Source: CAMAVH01 sp035714115 (lineage in GTDB: Bacteria; Pseudomonadota; Alphaproteobacteria; SMXQ01). Taken from it: a stretch of DNA of 24,408 nt. The notes under the pieces are model-generated. The model made no database searches. It worked only from the letters and a program-made list of their open reading frames with translations, and was not told the origin of the DNA. The stretch is from the NCBI GenBank assembly GCA_035714115.1, contig DASTMO010000040.1, forward strand, positions 1-24,408. The letters run 5' to 3'. A program made the position numbers and the translations under genes. Each line of letters opens with the position of its first letter. Positions within the stretch are counted from its first letter, which is position 1. This document shows, piece after piece, positions 18,493 to 24,408 of this stretch.

Positions 18493-18884
18493 TGCTCGTC
18501 TTCGAAATTCACACGTTCCGCGAAGGCGTCTGGAAGATCGACTCGGTCTTCGACGACAAGGATCTCGCCGTCACCGAGGCGCAGCGCATGGAACGCGCCG
18601 GACGCTATTCGGCCATCCGCGTCGTCGAGGAGAGCTACGACGAGGCGACCGACAAGGGCAACACCCGCACGGTCTACCGTTCGACCAAGGTCGACCGCGT
18701 GAATACCGAGACGGCCGAACGCCGTAAGGCGCCTTCGACCATTGCCGCGCCGCCGCGCAAAGCGCTGCCGAAAAAGAAGCAGGCGAGCTTCACCCAGATG
18801 ATGATCGTCGCTTGCCTGACGCTCGGCGCCATCGTCGTCGCCGGCATGGGCATCATGTACGCCCTGCATACCCTGGCGAGCTGA
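18489..18884 (+). CDS. Tail-anchored conserved hypothetical protein
   Basis: I do not recognise a named family. The 131-residue protein has an N-terminal soluble domain (about 1-70; starts MMLVFEIHTFREGVWKID, with alternating strands and a helix around AVTEAQRMERAGRY). A proline/lysine-rich linker follows (about 78-98, with PPRKALPKKKQ), then one membrane helix (about 104-127) near the C-terminus. The basic residues before the helix suggest the soluble domain is cytoplasmic. Translation is coupled to the PAS gene by an ATGA overlap; a second ATG at 18492 could also serve. The pairing suggests the PAS protein may signal through, or be anchored by, this protein. Confidence 0.82.
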   Translation: MMLVFEIHTFREGVWKIDSVFDDKDLAVTEAQRMERAGRYSAIRVVEESYDEATDKGNTRTVYRSTKVDRVNTETAERRKAPSTIAAPPRKALPKKKQASFTQMMIVACLTLGAIVVAGMGIMYALHTLAS

Positions 18885-18896
18885 GGGGCAGGTCTC

Positions 18897-18921
18897 ATTT
18901 CGGGACGTTCCATCCCGAAAT
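18897..18921 (+). terminator. Perfect hairpin after the PAS pair, possible terminator
   Basis: ATTTCGGGA (18897-18905) and TCCCGAAAT (18913-18921) are 9-bp perfect arms around a 7-base loop, 12 bases after the stop of the tail-anchored gene. No T-run follows immediately. A second, weaker repeat GCGGG/CCCGC (18938-18942, 18951-18955) comes next. It probably ends or stabilises the upstream transcript. Confidence 0.45.
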
Positions 18922-18966
18922 CGCAACCCCCTGAATTGCGGGCTTTTTGACCCGCGAACCCCCGGC

Positions 18967-18994
18967 TTGAACCGGGAGGCAAATCGGCCATAAT
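18967..18994 (+). promoter_or_regulatory. Candidate sigma-70 promoter for the thiSG fusion
   Basis: TTGAAC (18967-18972) and CATAAT (18989-18994) are separated by 16 bases, a good promoter match, about 65 bases upstream of the ATG. The predicted leader is too short for a TPP riboswitch, and no thi-box sequence is visible. Confidence 0.45.
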
Positions 18995-19058
18995 CCCTGG
19001 CAAAACGCGCCCCGGCGGTTCCCGCCTGCGAGCGCTTCTCTTCAGCCAGGGACGATAC

Positions 19059-20051
19059 ATGCAAGTCACCATCAACGGCGAGACGCGCCCCATTGCCGCG
19101 GCGCAAAGCGTGCAGGCGCTGCTGGCCGATCTCGGCCTCGACACGCGCAAAGTCGCCGTCGAATTGAACCTCGAGATCGTGCCGCGCTCGGCCTACGGCG
19201 CCACCCAGGTGGGCGACGGCGACAAGCTCGAGATCGTGCATTTTATCGGCGGCGGCGCGCCCGACGGCGCATCCTCCGCCGCGGACGACAGCTTCGCCGT
19301 CGCGGGCAAGCGCTACAACTCGCGCCTGCTGGTCGGCACCGGCAAGTACAAGGACTTCGAGGAGACGGCGCGCGCGATCAAGGCGTCGGGCGCGGAGATC
19401 GTCACCGTCGCGGTGCGCCGCGTGAACGTCACCGATCCGGGCAAGCCGATGCTGGTCGATTACGTCAGCCCCAAGGATTACACCTACCTGCCCAACACCG
19501 CCGGCTGCTACACCGCCGACGAGGCCGTGCGCACGCTGCGCTTGGCGCGCGAGGCCGGCGGCTGGGATCTGGTGAAGCTCGAAGTGCTGGGCGATCACAA
19601 GACGCTCTATCCCAACATGCCTGAGACCGTGAAGGCTGCCGAGCTGCTCGTCAAAGAGGGCTTTAAGGTCATGGTTTATTGCGCCGATGATCCGATCCAG
19701 GCCAAGCGCCTCGAAGAGATGGGCTGCGTCGCCATCATGCCGCTGGCGGCGCCGATCGGCTCGGGCCTCGGCGTGCAGAATCCGGTCGGCATCCGTCTGA
19801 TCATCGAGCAGGCCAAGGTGCCGGTGCTGGTCGATGCCGGCGTCGGCACCGCGTCGGATGCCGCCATCGCCATGGAGCTCGGCTGCGACGGCGTGCTGAT
19901 GAACACCGCGATCGCCGAAGCGAAAGACCCGATCAAGATGGCGCGCGCCATGAAGCTCGCCATCGAGGCCGGCCGCCTCTCTTATCTCGCCGGCCGCATG
20001 CCAAAGAAGCTTTACGCCGATCCTTCTTCGCCGCTGGCGGGTTTGATCTAA
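19059..20051 (+). CDS. ThiS-ThiG fusion: sulfur carrier and thiazole synthase
   Basis: A 330-residue bifunctional protein for making the thiazole half of thiamine. Residues 1-66 are the ubiquitin-like sulfur carrier ThiS, ending in its glycine motif (HFIGGG, G64-G66). A short linker (67-77) leads to the ThiG TIM barrel (about 78-330). Barrel landmarks are RLLVGTGKY, VRRVNVTDP, LPNTAGCYTADEA, the imine-forming lysine K173 in LVKLEVLGD, PIGSGLGVQN, and VDAGVGTASDAA. Fusions of this kind are known in some proteobacteria. The oddity is that the ThiS glycines are internal, whereas free ThiS needs them at the C-terminus to carry sulfur. No thiC, thiE or thiO is adjacent. Confidence 0.95.
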   Translation: MQVTINGETRPIAAAQSVQALLADLGLDTRKVAVELNLEIVPRSAYGATQVGDGDKLEIVHFIGGGAPDGASSAADDSFAVAGKRYNSRLLVGTGKYKDFEETARAIKASGAEIVTVAVRRVNVTDPGKPMLVDYVSPKDYTYLPNTAGCYTADEAVRTLRLAREAGGWDLVKLEVLGDHKTLYPNMPETVKAAELLVKEGFKVMVYCADDPIQAKRLEEMGCVAIMPLAAPIGSGLGVQNPVGIRLIIEQAKVPVLVDAGVGTASDAAIAMELGCDGVLMNTAIAEAKDPIKMARAMKLAIEAGRLSYLAGRMPKKLYADPSSPLAGLI

Positions 20052-20070
20052 AAAAACGAAGGACACAGGG

Positions 20071-20718
20071 ATGAAGGTTCACGGGTTTTTCCGCTCGTCC
20101 GCGAGCTATCGCCTGCGCATCGCGCTGGCGCTCAAGGGCATCACGCCCGAGCAGACGTCGGTGCATATCTCGCGTCCCGGCGGCGGCGATCAGTTCCTGC
20201 CCGGCTTCAAGTCGCTCAATCCGCAGCAGCTCGTGCCCGTGCTGGAAGACGACGGCAAGGCCTTCATTCAGTCGCTCGCCATTCTCGAATATCTCGAAGA
20301 GACCCATCCGGTGCCGGCCATCCTGCCGAAGGATCCGGCCGGTCGCGCGCGTGTGCGCGGTCTGGCCCTGATCATCGCCTGCGAGATGCATCCGCTGAAC
20401 AACCTGCGGGTGCTGAACTATCTGACCAAGGATCTCGGCGCGTCGGAAGACGCCAAGCTGGCTTGGTACAAGCATTGGGTGAAGCTCGGCTTCGACGCGC
20501 TCGAGCCGATGCTGGCGAACAGCAAGGACACCGGCACTTTTTGCCACGGCGAGACGCCGACCATCGCCGACATCTGCCTGGTGCCGCAGGTGTTCAACGC
20601 CAAGCGGTTCGAATGCCCGCTCGGCGATTATCCGACGGTGATGCGGATCTTTGATGCTTGCGAGACATTGCCGGCCTTCATCGGGGCGCAGCCGGCGAAA
20701 CAGCCGGACGCTGTTTAG
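20071..20718 (+). CDS. maiA: Maleylacetoacetate isomerase (zeta-class glutathione S-transferase)
   Basis: A 215-residue glutathione-dependent isomerase acting on maleylacetoacetate in the tyrosine/homogentisate route. The N-terminal thioredoxin-fold domain holds the zeta signature SSASYRLRIAL (9-19), where the usual SSC is SSA, plus LNPQQLVPVLEDDG and the glutathione-binding QSLAILEYLEE. The helical C-terminal domain follows (about 90-215), with FCHGETPTIADICLVPQ. A good ribosome site (GAAGGA) precedes the ATG. No homogentisate dioxygenase or fumarylacetoacetase is nearby, so another zeta-class role (for example dechlorination) cannot be excluded. Its stop lies 6 bases from that of the convergent M48 gene. 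Confidence 0.88.
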   Translation: MKVHGFFRSSASYRLRIALALKGITPEQTSVHISRPGGGDQFLPGFKSLNPQQLVPVLEDDGKAFIQSLAILEYLEETHPVPAILPKDPAGRARVRGLALIIACEMHPLNNLRVLNYLTKDLGASEDAKLAWYKHWVKLGFDALEPMLANSKDTGTFCHGETPTIADICLVPQVFNAKRFECPLGDYPTVMRIFDACETLPAFIGAQPAKQPDAV

Positions 20719-20724
20719 GCCACT

Positions 20725-22131
20725 TTACTCGTCGTCGTCCTTGCGGGCGGCGGCTTGAATATCTTGCAATCGAATCCAGCCAGGCGAGCCGCGCGGCAGC
20801 AGTTTTTCCGCGCGCGCGCCCTGCAGCCGCGCTTCGCGCTTGTTGCCGCGCGCCAGAGCCGCTTCGGCCGAGGACAGGGCGCTCATGCCGAGTTGGTCGT
20901 CGCGGCCGTAGGCGATGGCGAGCTGCGACCAGGCGAAGCTGTTGAGCGGCTCGCGCTGCGTCGCGCGGCGCAATTGGGTGATCGCTTCCTTGTTGAGCGC
21001 CGGATCGCCGCGCTCGATCATCGCCTGGGCGAGGCCGACGCGAATCGTCGCTTCGTTGGGCGCCAGATCGACAGCCTTTTGATAAGGCGCGAGCGCTTCG
21101 TTGCCGCGGCCGTTCTCGAACAGCATCTGCCCCTTCAACTCCCAGAAATAGGCGTTGTTGGGTTCTTCGGCGATCAAGCCGTCGACCAGCGGCAGGGCTT
21201 TGGCCATGTCGGGCAGACGGTAATAGGCGACGGCGCGGGCGTAGCGCGCGGCGACGCTCTTGTCGTCTTCCTTGTAGCGCGAGAGCGTCGATGCCGGCGA
21301 CAGGATGAAGCCCGTCAGCTTGGCGATCATCCGCTTGTGCATCTCGATGTTTTCCGGCTTGTCCGGCGCGTTGGAAAACTTCGAGCGCGCCACCTGGGCG
21401 TCCACCGCCTCGATGCGGTCGCGGGTCAGCGGGTGGGTGCGGACATAAGGATCCTGCTGGGCGCTGTTGAGCACTTCCTGTCCGGAGAGGATGTGGAAGA
21501 ACTCGCCCATGCCGCGCGCCGACTGGCCGGTCTCTTCGAGGAATTTCATGCCGGCCTGGTCGGCGGAAGCTTCCTGGGTGCGGCTGTAAGCGAACAGGCT
21601 GCTTTGCGCCAGCCCGACGCCGCCGGTCATCACCGCCATGCCGGCACCGCCGCCGCCCGCCACCGCCGCGCCGGCGCCCAGCACCATGGCGATGATCGCG
21701 GTGATCGAGGCGTCTTTCATGCGGTCCTGCAGGCGCGCCAGATGGCCGCCCGAGATATGGCCGGTTTCGTGGGCGATAACGCCGATCACCTGGTTCGGCG
21801 TCTTGCTGCGCATCAAAAGGCCGGTATGGATGAAAAGGTTCATGCCGCCGGCGACGAAGGCGTTGATCGACGAATCGTTGACGATATAGATGTCGACATC
21901 CGCGGCGTTCAGGCCGGCCGCCTCAAAAACTGGCGTGGCCCAGGTGCGGATGGTATTTTCGATTTCGGCGTCGCGGATCAACCGCGGCGCGGAGGCGGCG
22001 CGGGCGGCATTGTCCTTCGCGCTGATCGCGGACAGGCCGCTACGCAGCCCGTTCCATTCGAGGCCGAGCGGCGTGAAGGCGACCGCACCGGCGGTCAGAC
22101 CGGCGCATAGGGATTTAATGACTTTCCGCAC
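20725..22131 (-). CDS. M48 family metalloprotease with C-terminal TPR-like repeats (BepA-like)
   Basis: A 468-residue exported zinc protease. An N-terminal signal-like segment (MRKVIKSLCAGLTAGAVAF) is followed by the peptidase domain. The zinc site is HETGH (H121, E122, H125), and the third ligand is E187 in RTQEASADQAG. The conserved THPLTRDRI segment (about 232-240) is typical of this branch. From about 280 to 440 the sequence is repeated helix pairs with TPR character (for example NAYFWELKGQMLFENGRGNEAL). This layout matches BepA/YfgC, which helps outer-membrane protein assembly or degrades misfolded ones. The start is a GTG (22129-22131) with GGGAG eight bases upstream. Confidence 0.93.
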   Translation of the reverse strand: MRKVIKSLCAGLTAGAVAFTPLGLEWNGLRSGLSAISAKDNAARAASAPRLIRDAEIENTIRTWATPVFEAAGLNAADVDIYIVNDSSINAFVAGGMNLFIHTGLLMRSKTPNQVIGVIAHETGHISGGHLARLQDRMKDASITAIIAMVLGAGAAVAGGGGAGMAVMTGGVGLAQSSLFAYSRTQEASADQAGMKFLEETGQSARGMGEFFHILSGQEVLNSAQQDPYVRTHPLTRDRIEAVDAQVARSKFSNAPDKPENIEMHKRMIAKLTGFILSPASTLSRYKEDDKSVAARYARAVAYYRLPDMAKALPLVDGLIAEEPNNAYFWELKGQMLFENGRGNEALAPYQKAVDLAPNEATIRVGLAQAMIERGDPALNKEAITQLRRATQREPLNSFAWSQLAIAYGRDDQLGMSALSSAEAALARGNKREARLQGARAEKLLPRGSPGWIRLQDIQAAARKDDDE

Positions 22132-23593
22132 GCATTTCGCTCCCGAACTTCCTCTCCAAAGTAGGTACGCCGTCCCGTCCCGTCAATCGTCCGCCGGCCT
22201 GGGGCGCGGAGCCGTGACCTGCCTTGTTCTTGCCGCAATCGGCCTTGCCGCCTGCAGCAATGCGGGCAAGCCGAAAGAAGGCGAATTGGGCTTCGTTCCC
22301 GGTTTCCTCGGCGGGGTTGCGGCCGATGAGCCGCGCGCCGCGCTGATCGGGCGCGACGTGCTGTCGCGCGGCGGGAACGCCATGGATGCCGCCGTCGCCG
22401 TCTATTTCACGATGGCCGTCACGCGCCCCTCCATCGCCGGCTTGGCGGCGCCTGGCCAATGCCTGCTGTTCAGCCAGAAGGCCAAGCGCGTCGAAGCGCT
22501 CGATTTCACCGCCGCGCCCGGCATCCCCGGCGGGCCGCGCGCCATGTATGCGATGCATGCCAAATACGGCTCGCTGCGCTGGGAGCAGATGGTCACGCTG
22601 GCGGAAAACCAGGCGCGCTTCGGCTTCCAGGTCTCGCGCGGCTTTGCCCGCGATCTGGCCGACGCCAGCGCGATCTTGGCCGCCAATCCCGCATTGGCGC
22701 GGCTCTACGGCAGCGCCGGCGGGCGTTTGCCGCAGGAAGGCGAGCGCATGACGCAGCCCGATTTGGCGGCGACCATCGGTCTTCTGCGCCGCGCCCCCGG
22801 CGAATTTTACAGCGGCAATTTCCTGCAGAATTACGCCGCCGCCGCTCAAGCGGCGGGCGTCAATGTCACGCCGGAGGCGATGCGCGCCTATGCGCCGCAG
22901 TTCCGCGAGACGGTGCAGGTGACGCGCGATCTGCTGGTGACGCATTTCGTGCCGACGCCGGGCGGCATGGTCGCCTCGCGCATGTGGCAAAGCCTCGCCG
23001 TCGACGGCCAATATCGCAGCGCGCCCGCCGCGGCGCGTCCGGCGCTTCTCGCCGAGACGCAAGGCAAGGCCGTGGCCGCATCGGTTTCGGGCCTGAACGA
23101 ATTGCCGCTCGGCGCGCCGCAGGCGGGCGCCAGCTTCCTCATCGCCGATCAGGACAGCAACACGGTCGCTTGCGCCCTCACCATGGGCCGCCCGTTCGGC
23201 AGCGCCAAGGTGGCCGGCGACAGCGGCATCGTTCTGCCGGCGGCAGTGGCGGGCGGAGAGGCGCTCGCCATCGCGCCGATGCTCACCGTCAATCCGCGCG
23301 TCAACAAGATGTACTTCGCCGCGACCGGCGCTGGCGGCGCGCCCGTGCCGGCGGCGGAGGTTCAAGTCGCGCTCGACGCCATGGTCGAGGGCAAGACGCT
23401 GGAGCAGGCGGTGGCCGCGCCGCGCAGCCATTGGATTTCTCCCGGCCGCATCTCCAGCGAGCCGCAGATCCCGCTCGCGACCGTGAACGCTTTCTTCTGC
23501 CCGGAAGGCATGGTGTCGCCGGGCGCGGAAAAACCCGAAGCCAAATGCAGCGTCGAAAGCGACCGGCGCGGCTTCGGCTTGTCGACTCGTTGA
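22118..23593 (+). CDS. Gamma-glutamyltransferase-like lipoprotein, probably catalytically inactive
   Basis: A 491-residue protein with the gamma-glutamyltransferase fold pattern: GGNAMDAAVAVYFTMAVTRPS (about 85-105), GSLRWEQMVTLAENQARFGF, a mid-region with FVPTPGG, and a C-terminal EVQVALDAMVEGKTLEQAVAAPRSHW block. It is a predicted lipoprotein (lipobox LAAC, C46). Two active-site elements of true enzymes are missing. The autoprocessing/catalytic TTHFSVVD motif reads GASFLIAD (337-344), with no threonine or histidine. The substrate-binding arginine motif (LDFRETAP) reads LDFTAAP. It is probably a pseudoenzyme or has another activity. The start is uncertain: ATG 22118 overlaps the divergent M48 start, and GTG 22214 would give a compact lipoprotein signal. 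Confidence 0.82.
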   Translation: MTFRTHFAPELPLQSRYAVPSRQSSAGLGRGAVTCLVLAAIGLAACSNAGKPKEGELGFVPGFLGGVAADEPRAALIGRDVLSRGGNAMDAAVAVYFTMAVTRPSIAGLAAPGQCLLFSQKAKRVEALDFTAAPGIPGGPRAMYAMHAKYGSLRWEQMVTLAENQARFGFQVSRGFARDLADASAILAANPALARLYGSAGGRLPQEGERMTQPDLAATIGLLRRAPGEFYSGNFLQNYAAAAQAAGVNVTPEAMRAYAPQFRETVQVTRDLLVTHFVPTPGGMVASRMWQSLAVDGQYRSAPAAARPALLAETQGKAVAASVSGLNELPLGAPQAGASFLIADQDSNTVACALTMGRPFGSAKVAGDSGIVLPAAVAGGEALAIAPMLTVNPRVNKMYFAATGAGGAPVPAAEVQVALDAMVEGKTLEQAVAAPRSHWISPGRISSEPQIPLATVNAFFCPEGMVSPGAEKPEAKCSVESDRRGFGLSTR

Positions 23594-23620
23594 CCGCATC
23601 GGCAAGCTGAAGGTCGATCG

Positions 23621-24408
23621 ATGGCTCTGAAGACATCGGATCGCGGCCGCATCTCGGCGTTCATCGTCATGGAAGTGATGCGCGCCGCCCATGCCCGCGC
23701 GGCAGAGGGCGGCGACGTCATCCATCTCGAGGTCGGCCAGCCTTCGACGGCCGCGCCGCGGGCCGTGATCGCCGCGGCGCAGGCCGCGCTGACGCAGGAC
23801 AAACTCGGCTACACCGAAGCGCTCGGCCTGCCGCAATTGCGCGCGCGCATCGCCCGCCATTATCAGGAGCATTACGGCGTCGCCGTCGATCCGGCGCGCG
23901 TGGTGGTCACCACCGGCTCGTCGGGCGCGTTTCTGTTGTCGTTTCTTGCGGCGTTCGATGCCGGCGACCGCGTCGCCCTGGCCGATCCGGGCTATCCGGC
24001 TTACCGCAACATCCTGACCGCCGTCGACGCGACGCCGGTGGGCTTGCCGGCGAGTTTGGCCGATGGCTTTCAGCCGACGCGGGCTTTGCTTGCGCAAGCG
24101 CATGCGGAAAAGTCGCTGGCCGGCCTGATCGTCGCCTCGCCGGCCAACCCGACCGGCAGCATGCTGACGCCGCAAGCTCTGGCCGACATCGTCGGCTGGT
24201 GCAAAGACAACGCCGTGCGCTTCATCTCCGACGAGATCTATCACGGCATCGTTTTCGGTGCTCCCGCCGAGACGGCGCTCAAGTTCAGCGATGACGTCAT
24301 CGTCATCAATAGCTTCTCGAAATACTTTTCGATGACGGGCTGGCGGCTCGGATGGATGGTCGTGCCGCCGGATATGGCGCGGGCCGTCGAATGTCTGGCG
24401 CAGAACCT
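23621..24408 (+). CDS. PLP-dependent class I/II aminotransferase (5' part, cut by window end)
   Basis: Only the first 262 codons are in the window. The fold-type I aminotransferase motifs are clear: HLEVGQPSTAAP near the N-terminus, GYTEALGLPQLRARI, the cofactor-binding VTTGSSGAFLLSF, ADPGYPAYRN, SPANPTG (N176), SDEIYHGI (D204) and the PLP lysine K234 in SFSKYFSMTGWRLGW. This places it in the COG0436 group (aspartate/aromatic/alanine-type). The amino donor cannot be told from the sequence. AAGG lies before the ATG at a suitable distance, 27 bases after the stop of the gamma-glutamyltransferase-like gene and in the same frame, so both probably share a transcript. Confidence 0.93.
   Translation, partial: MALKTSDRGRISAFIVMEVMRAAHARAAEGGDVIHLEVGQPSTAAPRAVIAAAQAALTQDKLGYTEALGLPQLRARIARHYQEHYGVAVDPARVVVTTGSSGAFLLSFLAAFDAGDRVALADPGYPAYRNILTAVDATPVGLPASLADGFQPTRALLAQAHAEKSLAGLIVASPANPTGSMLTPQALADIVGWCKDNAVRFISDEIYHGIVFGAPAETALKFSDDVIVINSFSKYFSMTGWRLGWMVVPPDMARAVECLAQN

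Noticed and set aside
18885..19058. TPP riboswitch upstream of the thiSG fusion
   Set aside because: The spacer was read for the conserved thi-box elements and none was found. It shows only simple hairpins and a promoter-like sequence close to the gene.
22115..24244. Open frame of 709 codons on the minus strand across the GGT-like and aminotransferase genes
   Set aside because: It spans two plus-strand genes with clear motifs and has a shadow composition; no domain is recognisable.

Overview
This window is a GC-rich, gene-dense stretch of chromosome, most likely from an alphaproteobacterium in or near the Rhodospirillales. The lineage call is an inference from gene content: an NDUFA12-type Complex I accessory protein next to an MlaD-type MCE protein and a DUF2155 protein, the order aroQ-accB-accC-aat, a ThiS-ThiG fusion, and a B12-dependent (class II) ribonucleotide reductase of about 1230 residues. 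I see no insertion sequence, phage gene, CRISPR array, tRNA or rRNA, so this looks like core chromosome rather than an island.

Left block (1-4500, minus strand): a likely operon reading leftwards. It runs ridA, a CvrA/NhaP2-type cation/proton antiporter, a FemAB/GNAT-like acyltransferase, a four-helix membrane protein and a 117-residue unknown, and ends at a strong intrinsic terminator at the window edge. The last three genes are packed to ATGA or near-zero spacing. Divergent from it (4688-8975, plus strand) is a two-gene RND efflux system (adaptor plus pump) without an outer-membrane channel gene.

Middle block: the pump gene and nrdJ (9207-12911, minus) converge on a spacer holding a UUCG-loop terminator for nrdJ. 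A gene-poor spacer of about 350 bases (12912-13258) separates nrdJ from a rightward cluster: NDUFA12, mlaD-like, a 76-residue unknown and DUF2155. The last three start inside or on the stop codon of the gene before. DUF2155 runs 64 bases into the convergent aat gene. aat is the last gene of the leftward aroQ-accB-accC-aat group, which links 3-dehydroquinate dehydration, the first step of fatty-acid synthesis, and N-end-rule tagging.

Right block (18019-24408): a PAS_5-type protein translationally coupled to a tail-anchored unknown, behind an AT-rich promoter with a TTAACCAT (CtrA-like) site; then the ThiS-ThiG fusion, a zeta-class GST (maleylacetoacetate isomerase), a convergent M48 metalloprotease with TPR-like repeats, a gamma-glutamyltransferase-like lipoprotein that has lost its catalytic threonine, and the start of a PLP aminotransferase cut by the window end.

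Most of the window is ordinary housekeeping. I did not find a clear new multi-gene system. The points most worth a second look are the degenerate gamma-glutamyltransferase lipoprotein, the internal Gly-Gly of the ThiS-ThiG fusion, the PAS/tail-anchored pair with its CtrA-like promoter, and the small unknown genes in the antiporter and MlaD clusters.
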